Assembly (NCBI RefSeq): GCF_017875955.1
Contig: NZ_JAGINK010000001.1
Location: 191,001-255,000 of the forward strand
Source of the DNA: Pseudomonas sp. BP8
GTDB lineage: Bacteria > Pseudomonadota > Gammaproteobacteria > Pseudomonadales > Pseudomonadaceae
Direction of reading: 5' to 3'
Length of the DNA stretch: 64,000 bases
The position numbers and the translations under genes are program-made. The notes under the pieces are model-generated. The model had not been told where the DNA came from and ran no database searches. It was given only the letters and a program-made list of their open reading frames with translations. Of the stretch, positions 27,540 to 36,800 are shown piece after piece (position 1 is the first letter of the stretch; every line of letters begins with the position of its first letter).

Positions 27540-30443
27540 TCAACCACCCTGCCTTTTCAGGCCATACGCCTGCTCTGTAACTTGAACGAAGTTGCCCCAT
27601 CCAGTTGCCATCTGATCTACCAGCCGGTCTTCCACAGCCTGAATGAGTACCTCAAGGCGGCCGTTTTCACCGGTGCGCGTCTCTACCACCGCATTGCTGT
27701 TATTCACGATGTAAACCTGATGGGTGACTTGGGGCGCCTGGGCCTTCTGGCTACCACCATTCAGTCTCGGAACTTCCACGCTGCCACCTGCTAGCGATAC
27801 CCGCTCGTTTGAGTTAATCGCCTCGAGCAGGCCGCGATTGCGCTTCGTTGCCGAGGCATTCACCACAAACTCGCCGTCGCTGAGCCGGGCCATGATGCTG
27901 TCGGAGGTGCCGGTACCGGCGCCAGAGACGAAGCCGCCGGTGGCGAAGCCAGGGATAACGGCCAGGCTTGTGGCCAGTGCAGTGGTGGAGGTCAGAGCAG
28001 TAGCTGCCGGCACGGAGTTTGCGCCGAGTGTTGCCAGGGATGCCATCGCCGCAGCTGGCGCCCAGGCCGTGGCTGTGGTTCCGGCTAGGATCATGCTCTG
28101 CCCGGCGGCGGCAGTACCAAGGGTCGCATTCAGCGCAGCGTTTACCCCCATCTGTACACCCATTTTCACAAACCCGCCGATGATCTCCCTGGTGACATTC
28201 GCAGAGATGTCCCCGAGCGTGTTGAACGACAAACTCCCGCTCATGATCGCCGACGTGATATCGGTGGATATTGTGTTGAAAGCGCCGGAAAACACTGATT
28301 GCGTCTGCCCGGCAATATCGCGAGCCTGGTTACCAAAATTCTGGACAGCGGCTGTCCAACCCGCGATTGGATTGAGCATGGCTTGGTCGATCTGCGACCA
28401 GCCAGCCTGCATAGCCGCGATCTGCTGCGGCAGAAATTCGTTGATGGCGTCTATCTGACCTTGGAGCGCCTGCCGTTGTTTCTGGTCGGTGGCGTTGGCC
28501 AACTCGGTCTGCAACTGCAATAGACGGTCGTTGGTCTGCATTTCCAAGCTCAGTCGCTGCTGCATCCTAGACGACTGTAAGCCGCCCATGCCGATGCTGG
28601 CCGCATCAAGCTGGTATTGGGCCTGCTCGTTAAGCAGCTGGCGCTGCAACTGTGCACGATACTGCTCGACGGCAGTCAGGCCCTGGGCGCCCTTCAATGC
28701 GGCGGCGTAGTTGACGGAGGCTTGGGCCAGCGCCTTGCTGTACTCCTCTTGGGTGATCTTGCTTTTGCTCAGCGCCAGGTCGAGCTGGCTCTGCTCTTTG
28801 GTCAATGCACGGGCAGCCTGAGCAGCCGGGTCGTACTGGCCATATAGCCGGGCGAAGGTATTCGTTGCTTCGGCCAAGCCGCGATTGACGTTCTTCGGCG
28901 CGTTCTTCTTCGCCTCGCGGGTCTTGATGTCCGCAATCTCTTGCTCAATATTCTTCCGTGACTTGGCGTACTTCTCCTCCTCGGCCGCCGTGAAGCCTCC
29001 GGCGGCAATGGCATCAACCCGCGCTTTGTCCAGGTTGGTCAACTCCTTCTGCAGCTTTTGGGTTTGAGTCAGCGAAGATCTGTAAGTGGAGTTGATGAGG
29101 TCGATGCCCTTCTTGCCAGCATCCTGAATCGATTTGATCCCGGCCTGCTCCCAGGCCGTCCAGCTTTCGTCTGCAATCTTCTGCTGCAGCTTGGTGATCT
29201 CGGTGTTGACCTCGTTAAATCGGAACGGGTCTTCTGACGCCGCGTCACGGCCATCGCGCGTTAGATCCCGATAACGTTCATAGGCAGCAGCAAGCTTTTG
29301 CTCAGTTGTGTCCTCTCGGCCAATATTGAGCATCTTGTCCCACGCGCCTTTCGCAATCTCTCCTAGAGACCTCCAGGCCGTCTCAAGCGTACCCAGATTC
29401 TCCTCCATCTGCCCGGCCCTGGAGCTTATGGTCCCGGAGTAAATATCAGCAGCGGTCCGCGCGGCCTCCATTGTCTTGCCTTGCTCCTGCAGCGACACGA
29501 TGTTGGCGTATTGGGACGCGGTCAGGATGTTCAACTCACCGTCGAGCTTCTTGATGGAAGCAACAGGGTCTTTCGCAATGTCGTTGAAGCTTTTAATCAC
29601 CTCGCTTACGTCGCGGCCAGTCTGCTTTGACCAAGCCAGCGATGCCTGAGCGATTTCGACGTACATGCCGCGCAGCGGGTTACCAGCTGCTGCAAGTTGG
29701 TTTAAGACCTCAGCAGCAGCCCCCACAGTACCGCTGGATGCCGCCACCTGGTTGGCCATGTCGGATAGTTGGTTTGCCGTTACGCCAGCTGCATTCCCGT
29801 TCTCGATCAGCGTGTTGGCGAACCGCTCGCTTTCTTCGCTGCCTTGGTAGTACGCCAACGCCAAAGCACTTGCTGCAGCGGCGGCTACGGTGAAGGGATT
29901 GACCAAGCCGGCTACATAGCCTCCCATTGCCCGGGCCGCTGGCCCGACGCCTCCGAACATGTCTTTGAGCTGGCCGCCCTGCTGCAGGAAGACGGTCAGC
30001 GGCGCCTGACCGGCTTGCAAGCTCACAGCGATATCAGTGAACTGTGCCGGCAGTCCGCGCATTGCGGCGTTGTAGGCCTTCGCTGACATCCCAGCCCTGT
30101 TCATGCCTTCGGCGGTATCTCCCAACGTTTGGCGAAGGATGTTGATACGGTCGTTGTACTCGATGAACGTGTCACTTTCGACAATGCCGGTTTTTTTGAA
30201 CTTGGCCAGCTTGTCCTGCATGTCGTCCAGACGGCCAAGGGCCGCGACTGTGGGATTGATCTGGCCCAAAAGCTGATACAGCTCTTTTCGTTGTTCATCC
30301 CACGTGCTTGATACATTTTCAGCCGACGATGCGACGGCATCCCCCACCTTCTCAACTCTGGCAAGGGCGCCAGCGAGATCATCGACATTTCGCTTTGCGC
30401 CACGAGAGTCGATTGTGATTGCGAGGCGCGATTCCGTCGTCAT
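27540..30443 (-). CDS. Phage tail tape-measure protein
   Basis: 967-residue tail length tape-measure protein of the lambda-type family. It sets tail length and is threaded through the tail tube. It has long coiled-coil stretches, Ala/Gln-rich repeats, hydrophobic helices in the C-terminal third (VTREIIGGFVKMGVQMGVNAAL) and the family ending FATGGFVSGAGTGTSDSIMARLSDGEFVVNA. The start MTTESRLAITIDSRGAK at 30443 is chosen because its ATGA overlaps the stop of the small gene at 30440-30652. No tube, sheath, tip or baseplate gene is present anywhere in the element, so this gene is isolated from its usual partners. Confidence 0.9.
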   Translation of the reverse strand: MTTESRLAITIDSRGAKRNVDDLAGALARVEKVGDAVASSAENVSSTWDEQRKELYQLLGQINPTVAALGRLDDMQDKLAKFKKTGIVESDTFIEYNDRINILRQTLGDTAEGMNRAGMSAKAYNAAMRGLPAQFTDIAVSLQAGQAPLTVFLQQGGQLKDMFGGVGPAARAMGGYVAGLVNPFTVAAAAASALALAYYQGSEESERFANTLIENGNAAGVTANQLSDMANQVAASSGTVGAAAEVLNQLAAAGNPLRGMYVEIAQASLAWSKQTGRDVSEVIKSFNDIAKDPVASIKKLDGELNILTASQYANIVSLQEQGKTMEAARTAADIYSGTISSRAGQMEENLGTLETAWRSLGEIAKGAWDKMLNIGREDTTEQKLAAAYERYRDLTRDGRDAASEDPFRFNEVNTEITKLQQKIADESWTAWEQAGIKSIQDAGKKGIDLINSTYRSSLTQTQKLQKELTNLDKARVDAIAAGGFTAAEEEKYAKSRKNIEQEIADIKTREAKKNAPKNVNRGLAEATNTFARLYGQYDPAAQAARALTKEQSQLDLALSKSKITQEEYSKALAQASVNYAAALKGAQGLTAVEQYRAQLQRQLLNEQAQYQLDAASIGMGGLQSSRMQQRLSLEMQTNDRLLQLQTELANATDQKQRQALQGQIDAINEFLPQQIAAMQAGWSQIDQAMLNPIAGWTAAVQNFGNQARDIAGQTQSVFSGAFNTISTDITSAIMSGSLSFNTLGDISANVTREIIGGFVKMGVQMGVNAALNATLGTAAAGQSMILAGTTATAWAPAAAMASLATLGANSVPAATALTSTTALATSLAVIPGFATGGFVSGAGTGTSDSIMARLSDGEFVVNASATKRNRGLLEAINSNERVSLAGGSVEVPRLNGGSQKAQAPQVTHQVYIVNNSNAVVETRTGENGRLEVLIQAVEDRLVDQMATGWGNFVQVTEQAYGLKRQGG

Positions 30444-30652
30444 AGAGAAGCACCTTGCCCGGCTGCCCCAGGACCGCAAAGAACAATGGACGATCTGTTT
30501 TCAGCGAGGGCGATCAGCAGTGCATTGGCTTCGATATGCCCCTGCTCAGCAGCGGTACGAAGGCGACTCCACGCCGCTTCGATTTCACTTTTGGATACGG
30601 CGCGGTTACGACCCCGGCGCTTGGCCGGCTGGATATCAGAAGAGAATGTCAT
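30440..30652 (-). CDS. Small protein encoded before the tape measure
   Basis: 70 residues, basic start (QPAKRRGRNRAVSKSEIEAAW) then a hydrophobic tail. AAAGAGG six bases before the ATG. Overlaps the tape-measure start by 4 bp (ATGA). The position matches the small tail-assembly chaperone slot of phages, but the sequence does not identify it and no frameshift site was seen. Confidence 0.6.
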   Translation of the reverse strand: MTFSSDIQPAKRRGRNRAVSKSEIEAAWSRLRTAAEQGHIEANALLIALAENRSSIVLCGPGAAGQGASL

Positions 30653-30927
30653 TGGGTAGCCTCTTTGGTTTCGACTATCCAGCGCATACTCACCGCTAAA
30701 TTGTGTATATATCCAGTATTTTAAGGGTGCACCTCAATAGAGACACATCCTGGCACGTCCTGACACAACAAGCGGAGGGGTCTAGAAGGGAATTTCGTAG
30801 CAGTATCTAGGAGCAACTCAAATTGATACGAAACGACGATAGGCCGTCAACGATGCTACGCGCCAGGCTGACCAGCTGTGCGCGCACCACAAAACAGGGG
30901 TACAGCGTTTTGTGGCGCGAGCAGGGA
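30653..30927. promoter_or_regulatory. Upstream region of the tail module with LexA-like box, phased repeat and hairpin
   Basis: TGTGTATATATCCAGT (30702-30717) resembles a LexA box with one weak half and sits about 50 bp before the start at 30652. TCCTGGCAC / TCCTGACAC lie 10 bp apart (30748, 30758). CCACAAAAC (30887-30895) pairs with GTTTTGTGG (30907-30915), a hairpin that recurs at 40286. Confidence 0.45.
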
Positions 30928-31539
30928 TCACTTAATGCCGCATTCGGCCAAGGCCTTGCTCAGCGATTGATCAAGGGCATATTCGCCCGTGGTGCTGGCA
31001 GCCTGGTTCATGCCTAGCGTGCGATAGATCAGCACCTTGCCGGTCTTCATTTGCGCCAGGATCTTCTCGGCCTTTTCACCGGTCGCCGCGGTGAATGGAG
31101 ACATGGCCTGGGCAGAGGCCTGCAGGGCGGCCTTGTAGGTGCTCTCCAGCATCTGCTGCTGCTTGGCATCCCCACCGTATGCTTGCATGGCTTTGAGCTG
31201 CCCTTCCGGCACGTAGTCCACTGGGGTCTCCCCTGTCGCAATGGTCCACGCAGTGTTTTGGTCGATCCTAAGCTGGACATCTCCGACAGGAATTTTGAAA
31301 CGGCCCCCGCTCCGAATCCCTACCCTCAGTTCCCCATTCACCGATTCGATGTACGGGTAGTAGTGGTTGGAAGCAGTGAATACACCGCCGCCTGTGTAGA
31401 AGCTGCCCACAGTCACGCCACAGGTAGATTTGTCCGTGAACTGGTCAGTACTTCTGACGGTGACCCATTCGACTTCGGGAGTTACACCTGCGCAACCGGC
31501 TAGGGCCAGCGCTAGGGCAAGCGTGCAGAGTCGTTTCAT
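30928..31539 (-). CDS. Element-encoded lipoprotein
   Basis: 203 residues with signal peptide and lipobox LALAGC (Cys16 from the ATG at 31539). This start is preferred over the ATG at 31545 because AAGAAGG lies six bases before it. The mature part has one disulphide candidate (STCGVT ... AECGIK) and no known domain. Prophage-encoded lipoproteins often block superinfection or coat the cell; such a role is inference. Transcribed leftwards, 178 bp after the HTH-protein gene. Confidence 0.7.
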   Translation of the reverse strand: MKRLCTLALALALAGCAGVTPEVEWVTVRSTDQFTDKSTCGVTVGSFYTGGGVFTASNHYYPYIESVNGELRVGIRSGGRFKIPVGDVQLRIDQNTAWTIATGETPVDYVPEGQLKAMQAYGGDAKQQQMLESTYKAALQASAQAMSPFTAATGEKAEKILAQMKTGKVLIYRTLGMNQAASTTGEYALDQSLSKALAECGIK

Positions 31540-31716
31540 GTTCATCCTTCTTAGCGGGCAGAAAGCGCCCCCGACTGCGTCCTTAGGTGATGGCCAAGTG
31601 CTCTTGGCCAGGGTTTTATACCCGCCAACTCCCTACAATGCCAATTGCTCGAATAGCCCGCTGCTGTTGGATACCCTAGGGATGAGCCAGTAAAGACGCG
31701 GGACATCGTGAATCGG

Positions 31717-32661
31717 CTACCCAATGAGGTTTACAAGAATTGCTTCCGATTCCGGCATATCGTCGCGCTGGCTGGCGACCAGGTAGCGGAACACTGCCAG
31801 TCCCTCGGCCTTGTCACGGGGCCGGATCTGCGCCAGCAGGCCGAACACGAACCAGTCCCGTGCAGTCGCATCGGGTGGTCCGTCGCTGGCGTCACGGTCG
31901 ACGGCGTTACGCAGCCGGTAGAGCTGGTCCCAGTAGCCCAGCTCGTACAGGCAATCCGCTAAGGTGTGAGGCAGCAATTCAGAGTGGGCGTTGAACCGCG
32001 CGGCTACCTGGCGCTTATCGAAGTCACCGAACTGGCCGGTAGCACGCAGTCCGCGCAGCGCCTCAATGCAGAACGTTTCAGCCTCGGTATCGGCCAGCAG
32101 GTTACCACCGAAGCGAGCGGCACCCTCCTGCCTAAGCCGGTGCTGCTCAATGGCCCGAGTGGCCAGCGCATCCAAGTCAGCGAAGCCAAACGACGACATA
32201 GCAGCGAACAGGTGCCCTGGATTGGTGTCCACCAAGTAATCTCGGTACCGCTTCTCTAGCACATTGAGCGGCGTCTTAATCTTCTTGGCGCCCTCCATGG
32301 CCCGGTCAATCAGGGCGGCCTGGCCGGTACTGATGACGGAGCGCAGCCACAGCACCGCATCCACCTCCTTGTCGCCGGTGACCACCTCCTGCGGTGGCAG
32401 CTCGGGCACGCTTGGCAGTGCCTCGGTGCTGGCGCTGATCGGCGGCAGGGTAAACATGGCGCGGTGCTGCTCGTTGTCGCGGAACGCCCCGGATCGTGAA
32501 ACTAGGGTCTTCACCGTTCCTAGCGGTATGCCGGTGATCTGGGCCACCTCACGGAGGGAGTGACGCCGGCGCAGGTCCAACACTAGGCGCCGCTGCTTAT
32601 CTGAAACCCGCTGCTTCGTCTTCACGGGCGAATCAGGCTGTTTCGACTCTGGCTTAGTCAT
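31717..32661 (-). CDS. HTH-containing hypothetical protein
   Basis: 314 residues. An N-terminal helix-turn-helix (RRHSLREVAQITGIPLGTVKTLVSRSG, about 33-59, shown in part) and a large helical remainder rich in Asp, Arg and Leu. It could be a regulator or a small-terminase-like packaging protein; the sequence alone does not decide. It starts 3 bp after the preceding stop, so it is in the leftward operon with the two genes upstream. Confidence 0.6.
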   Translation of the reverse strand: MTKPESKQPDSPVKTKQRVSDKQRRLVLDLRRRHSLREVAQITGIPLGTVKTLVSRSGAFRDNEQHRAMFTLPPISASTEALPSVPELPPQEVVTGDKEVDAVLWLRSVISTGQAALIDRAMEGAKKIKTPLNVLEKRYRDYLVDTNPGHLFAAMSSFGFADLDALATRAIEQHRLRQEGAARFGGNLLADTEAETFCIEALRGLRATGQFGDFDKRQVAARFNAHSELLPHTLADCLYELGYWDQLYRLRNAVDRDASDGPPDATARDWFVFGLLAQIRPRDKAEGLAVFRYLVASQRDDMPESEAILVNLIG

Positions 32662-32664
32662 GGC

Positions 32665-33264
32665 TCACACCACCCGCAGCTTAGGTGGCAGCTTGGGCCC
32701 GAATGGCGCCCCAGGTGCGAAAGGGTCAGGCAGCACCCCATCGGGACAATCCCTGATGAAGTCCGCCATGGCCGCGTGACAGGCGTTGAACAGCGGCGCG
32801 TCATTCCATTCTTGCCCCCGGCGCTCTGCACTGTCCTCCACGACGTGGGTGAACACCAAACCTTCCAGGCTGGTGACGCCCTCCCGCCTGACATGCTCAC
32901 GCTCCACCACGTTCACGCTCAGCAGGTCGCACAGGCGGTCGACCCCCAGGGCATCGGCTAATCCGTCCTCATCGAACAGCAACTGCCGCCCGAACCCGGA
33001 CAAGGCCACCAGAGCCTTGCTCTGCTCATCGTCGCGGTGCTCCCACGCTTGCTGCTCCAGATCGGCAATAGCCTGGCGGGTGAATGGCAGGAATGCTTTC
33101 AGCTTGCCCGCCTGGCGGCGTATGGCTCGTCGCTCGGCGTGTATTGAATCGAGGTTGCGGCTGATGTTGCGGCAGATACGCCGGGTGGTGATGAGTTGCG
33201 TGCTGGCGCTGATTCCTGGCTTCAAGGCGATATTGCACAGACGCATGGTCGGTGTGGGCGTCAT
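32665..33264 (-). CDS. Hypothetical element protein
   Basis: 199 residues from the ATG at 33262-33264, which overlaps the stop of the preceding gene as ATGA. Basic N-terminal third with many Arg, acidic C-terminal third ending PFGPKLPPKLRVV. No domain recognised. Translationally coupled on both sides. Confidence 0.6.
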   Translation of the reverse strand: MTPTPTMRLCNIALKPGISASTQLITTRRICRNISRNLDSIHAERRAIRRQAGKLKAFLPFTRQAIADLEQQAWEHRDDEQSKALVALSGFGRQLLFDEDGLADALGVDRLCDLLSVNVVEREHVRREGVTSLEGLVFTHVVEDSAERRGQEWNDAPLFNACHAAMADFIRDCPDGVLPDPFAPGAPFGPKLPPKLRVV

Positions 33265-33563
33265 GGGTGGGCCTCCATGGGCGTGTTGTCGTAGGTGATG
33301 CGCAACTCGGTACCGATCAGGCAATGGCGACCAGCGGGCGCATAGCAACCCCGGCAGGTCATGACATGGCTGATGTACTGGTCGCGGGCCTCCCGCCACT
33401 GAAGCGTGGCATTGGCGGCGTTGGCGTAAGGGCCGGATGGCAATTGCACAGCCTCGACCAACACCAACCGCGGGCGATCCGGAGCGCGTTTCGCCATCGG
33501 TGGCTTGCTAGCGCCAGCACCGTTCGGCGGCATGTGATTGAGCAGGTCGGAAAGGAGGCTCAT
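33261..33563 (-). CDS. Small protein with CxxC-CxH pattern
   Basis: 100 residues from the ATG at 33561-33563, preceded by a perfect GGGAGGTGA; a longer in-frame start at 33716 lies in the iteron cluster. MTCRGCYAPAGRHC near residues 68-81 could bind zinc (CxxC...HC), as in small phage zinc-binding proteins. First gene after the iteron cluster, and overlaps the next gene by 4 bp. Confidence 0.65.
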   Translation of the reverse strand: MSLLSDLLNHMPPNGAGASKPPMAKRAPDRPRLVLVEAVQLPSGPYANAANATLQWREARDQYISHVMTCRGCYAPAGRHCLIGTELRITYDNTPMEAHP

Positions 33564-33619
33564 GGCGTCACCTCCCCCGGATTCCCATAACGCCCAAATG
33601 TGTCTGTGAAAAAAGATCG

Positions 33620-33847
33620 GGGGAACGGGGGAACGCGGGGAACACCCAGTGTTTCCGGGGCCTCCAGCTGGGGTACGTGTTCCCCACCCGAAAAACTGGG
33701 GAACAGTGATAACCAAGCAGAAGGGGCACCGCAGGCGCTTATATTCAAAACCATGTTTGTGTTCCCCCTGTTCCCCAACACTTCAATAAGGGGGAACGGC
33801 TACAGACCGCGTATTTACTGGCTGTTCCCCCGTTCCCCCTGTTCCCC
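33620..33847. other. Iteron cluster, probable replication origin of the element
   Basis: Eleven copies of GGGGAAC or its complement GTTCCCC in 228 bp: + at 33620, 33628, 33637, 33698, 33791; complement at 33679, 33761, 33770, 33824, 33832, 33841. Many are spaced 8-9 bp. It lies directly after the primase/DUF927 helicase genes. P4-type satellites have clustered iterons of related sequence at their origin (recalled). AT-richer sequence lies between the clusters (33741-33760, 33781-33790). Confidence 0.75.
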
Positions 33848-33899
33848 ACGTTTTTAGGTTCCTGTGGATTCGGGCATTGGCGTTGGGTGGTGATGACGG

Positions 33900-35699
33900 T
33901 CATAGGCCACCGCCTTCGCTATCCATGGCGTCGGGATCGATCACATACAGGCGGGCAGACCCACCAGCAGGCAGGCGGTATTTCTTGGTCCTGCGGCTGT
34001 CCCGGTCGGTATCGTGCTTGGCAAGAGCGCCAGCGCCTTCCAGCGCCTTCACAACCCGCGCCAGCCCGTGACCATGGGCGGCCTCGGTCAGTGCGGACTT
34101 GTTGAACAGATACAGCCGCTTGGCGCCGACCACCTCCCAGTACCCGGCGCGGTTGAACACCTTGGTGTCCAGCGCCTGGTCTTCTACGTCCGAAAAACGG
34201 CTGCTGCCGTGCTTGTCGATGAAGTCGAGGATGCCGGCCAGGATCTGGCGGTCTTCGGCATTGCCACCGCCCACCCGGCTCAGCCACTCGCCGTACAGCA
34301 GTTGGCAGTCGGCCAGAGCGGTGCCTGGCGCCCAGGGCAGCAGGTCGTAGGCAATGGCCATTTCGCCGGCCAGGGCGATCACCGCGAAACGATCTGCCAC
34401 CCGCCCGGCCTGGGCGTTGTCCTCGACGAATTGAGCGCGGATACCGGCGAAGTCCTCGAGCAGCCCGGGGCGGTCATCGCTGGCCAGCAGCTTCTCAACG
34501 AAGGCCGGCCCGATGTGCCCATGGTTCGCTCCTACGGCCACCGTGAGCTGGCGGTGGAAGTCAGCGCCCTCCAGGCCGTGCAATTCATCGAAGGCGCGGT
34601 GCGTGCGGGTACCGGCGTTCACGTCGACCATGCGCAGCTCGGCGCCAGCATGGGCAGCATTGCCGCTGATGGCCGCGTGCTCGGATAGGGAGCGCTCACC
34701 GCTGGACAGCGCCAGCAGGCGCCAGCTCAGTTTGCCGCGGGCCTCCCGGTCACGGGTCATGGTGCCCTTGCCCTGGCCGTTGGCGAGCGAATAGGCCATC
34801 TCCTGTACGCGCTTCGGGTCGGCCCGCTTGATCTCGTCCAGGGGCAACATGGTGTCGTTGCGGCTGGACGCCTCGATCTCCAGTCCGCCCTTGGTCATAT
34901 CCCAGGACGCAGCGAAGATGCCTGGGTCGCCCCATACGGACGAGCCGATCAGTTGCGCCAGCGACTTGCCGCTGGAGCTGTCGCCCACCAGGTGAACACC
35001 GCCACCCAACACGCCAACCAAGCTCAGCAGCGGGCCAGCGAGGGCGCAGCCGATGGCCAGGGTCAGCACCGGGTTGCCCTCGCACTTGGCCGCTACCTCG
35101 ATCTTCCAACCCTCCAGGCTCCCGCGCACGCTGAAAAGGTTCTGCCCCTTGGCGCTGGCCTGATAGCGCACTTTGTCGCTGCCGATGGTGCGCCCAGGTA
35201 GCACAAAGGCGCCTGACTCATGCCAGCCGGGGCGGCAGGTGGTGGCGAACACCTCTGCAGGGTGCTGGTCCAGCAGGTACTCCATGAACTGGCCGCGCTT
35301 CTTCAGGGCGATGATGACGCCCATGCCGAACAGCGTCCGCCTTGCGTCCTCGCCGCTCCCACCGAACACCTCCATGGGAATGATCCACTCCTTGGTGCCG
35401 CTGTCGGTGAGCAGGCGCAGAAACCGGCCTTCGCTGCCATCGTCGCTGTTGGTGGTGCGAGCGGCGACGGTCACGGGCGTGGCGATCCACTCGTCAGTGA
35501 TCGGGCGATCTGCCTTATCGTCGTCGCTGTCGTCGTCGCCGGCGCTGCGCTTGAAGCCGTGCCAGTACACACCGGGTTTTAGCCTGCGACCTTTCTCATT
35601 CGTCACCCAGTGCTCATACACACCCCAGCATGGGCGGTCAGGCTCGACTTTGGGGGCTTCGGGGCGCAGGTTGATGACGTTGGTATCAGGCGGGCGCAT
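33900..35699 (-). CDS. DUF927-family helicase (replication protein)
   Basis: 599 residues. A DUF927-type P-loop ATPase: Walker A GDSSSGKS (239-246), Walker B MLPLDEI (Asp288, Glu289), and a helical C-terminal DNA-binding part. Expected to unwind the element's origin together with the upstream primase, as P4 alpha does in a single polypeptide. It overlaps the primase gene by 14 bp and is followed immediately by the iteron cluster. Last gene of a nine- or ten-gene overlapping operon reading leftwards from about 38616. Confidence 0.88.
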   Translation of the reverse strand: MRPPDTNVINLRPEAPKVEPDRPCWGVYEHWVTNEKGRRLKPGVYWHGFKRSAGDDDSDDDKADRPITDEWIATPVTVAARTTNSDDGSEGRFLRLLTDSGTKEWIIPMEVFGGSGEDARRTLFGMGVIIALKKRGQFMEYLLDQHPAEVFATTCRPGWHESGAFVLPGRTIGSDKVRYQASAKGQNLFSVRGSLEGWKIEVAAKCEGNPVLTLAIGCALAGPLLSLVGVLGGGVHLVGDSSSGKSLAQLIGSSVWGDPGIFAASWDMTKGGLEIEASSRNDTMLPLDEIKRADPKRVQEMAYSLANGQGKGTMTRDREARGKLSWRLLALSSGERSLSEHAAISGNAAHAGAELRMVDVNAGTRTHRAFDELHGLEGADFHRQLTVAVGANHGHIGPAFVEKLLASDDRPGLLEDFAGIRAQFVEDNAQAGRVADRFAVIALAGEMAIAYDLLPWAPGTALADCQLLYGEWLSRVGGGNAEDRQILAGILDFIDKHGSSRFSDVEDQALDTKVFNRAGYWEVVGAKRLYLFNKSALTEAAHGHGLARVVKALEGAGALAKHDTDRDSRRTKKYRLPAGGSARLYVIDPDAMDSEGGGL

Positions 35700-36576
35700 G
35701 GCGGCACCTCCAGGCGGCGAGGTCGTTGAAGTCGGAAAGGGACAGCGGCGCGTCGGCCGGCCACTCGGGGAAGGTCACTAGACCGCCACACGCGACAGCG
35801 GCCTCATGGGCGGCGGTGCGCCCCGGATTGCCCTTGCCTTCGGCCTCGGTTTCGCGGTCGTCGTCGCCGGCGATGATGATTTCGGTGCCGGGGTGGTCGG
35901 CCCGCAGCGCCAGTGCCACCGGTTTCAGGTTCCCGGCGTTCATCGCACAGGCGACCGTGTAGCCGCTTGCGTGGAGCGTGGCGCCCGTAGCCCAGCCTTC
36001 GCAGATGCACAGCGGCATGCCCGGGGTGATGCGCCCCAGCGGCGAATAGGCGCCCTTGATTCGCCCGCCATACAGGAAGCGCTTGTCGCCATCTGGGGCG
36101 ATCCGTTGCAGGTTCACAAGCACACCAGCCGCGTACAGAGGGATCAGCAGGTCGTCACCACGCTGGCGCAAACCGTGAGCTCGAATGGACTTAGCGATCA
36201 GGTAGGGGTGGGCCGGATCAGCACGACGGGCGTCACGCCACCAGCGCTGCGCCAGGCCGGCCGCCCTAAGCTGGCGCCGCTGCCGTTCGGCCTCCCGCTG
36301 GCGCCGGGCTTGCTCGATGCACTGGCGCACCTGCTCGGCTTCGCGGGCGTCCACCGGCTCACGGCTACACCAAGTGTTGGTGCCGCCCGTCTTCCAGCTC
36401 CCGAACGCGCCCGAGGCAATGCCATCAGCAAACAGGCAGTACCAGCCATTGAGCGTGCCGGGCTTGTCGCCGGGGACGTGGAAGCGGTGAATGTCGCCAT
36501 CGTCCAGTGGTAACCAGTCGAGCAGACCATAGGCCGACTGGAGCACGTCGCGGAACAAGATCACAGGATCAGTCAT
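35686..36576 (-). CDS. TOPRIM-domain primase
   Basis: 296 residues, phage/plasmid primase-like protein. The TOPRIM fold is clear: Glu193 in CICEGWATGAT and the acidic triplet Asp238-240 in IAGDDDRE. An N-terminal region of about 120 residues with a Trp/Cys-containing segment resembles the zinc/foldback part of satellite primases but lacks a full Cys4 finger. It overlaps the preceding gene (ATGA) and the helicase gene by 14 bp, matching the separate primase and helicase arrangement of P4-like elements. Confidence 0.88.
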   Translation of the reverse strand: MTDPVILFRDVLQSAYGLLDWLPLDDGDIHRFHVPGDKPGTLNGWYCLFADGIASGAFGSWKTGGTNTWCSREPVDAREAEQVRQCIEQARRQREAERQRRQLRAAGLAQRWWRDARRADPAHPYLIAKSIRAHGLRQRGDDLLIPLYAAGVLVNLQRIAPDGDKRFLYGGRIKGAYSPLGRITPGMPLCICEGWATGATLHASGYTVACAMNAGNLKPVALALRADHPGTEIIIAGDDDRETEAEGKGNPGRTAAHEAAVACGGLVTFPEWPADAPLSLSDFNDLAAWRCRHAPA

Positions 36577-36800
36577 GCGGCCCCCTGCGGCGGCGTGAAG
36601 CGCTTGGCCAGCCGTTCCAGTTGATTGGTCAGGCGCTCCAGCTCAGGGCAGTGACGGCCAGCGTCACCCTCGGCAATGCGCAGTTCCAGAAACCCCACCA
36701 GGCTCTCCACCAGCAGCGTGTAGCTGGCGCTGTCGATGTAGGCGCCAGCAGGCGGCGGACCACCGGCACCCTTGCGTCGAATGGAAGTGACCTTACTCAT
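36573..36800 (-). CDS. Small hypothetical protein of the replication operon
   Basis: 75 residues: basic Gly/Pro-rich start (IRRKGAGGPPPAG) then an amphipathic helix (LERLTNQLERLAKRF). Overlaps both neighbours by 4-8 bp. No family recognised. Confidence 0.6.
   Translation of the reverse strand: MSKVTSIRRKGAGGPPPAGAYIDSASYTLLVESLVGFLELRIAEGDAGRHCPELERLTNQLERLAKRFTPPQGAA

Noticed and set aside
31717..32661. Small terminase subunit
   Set aside because: Only an N-terminal HTH supports it and there is no large terminase in the element; left as hypothetical.
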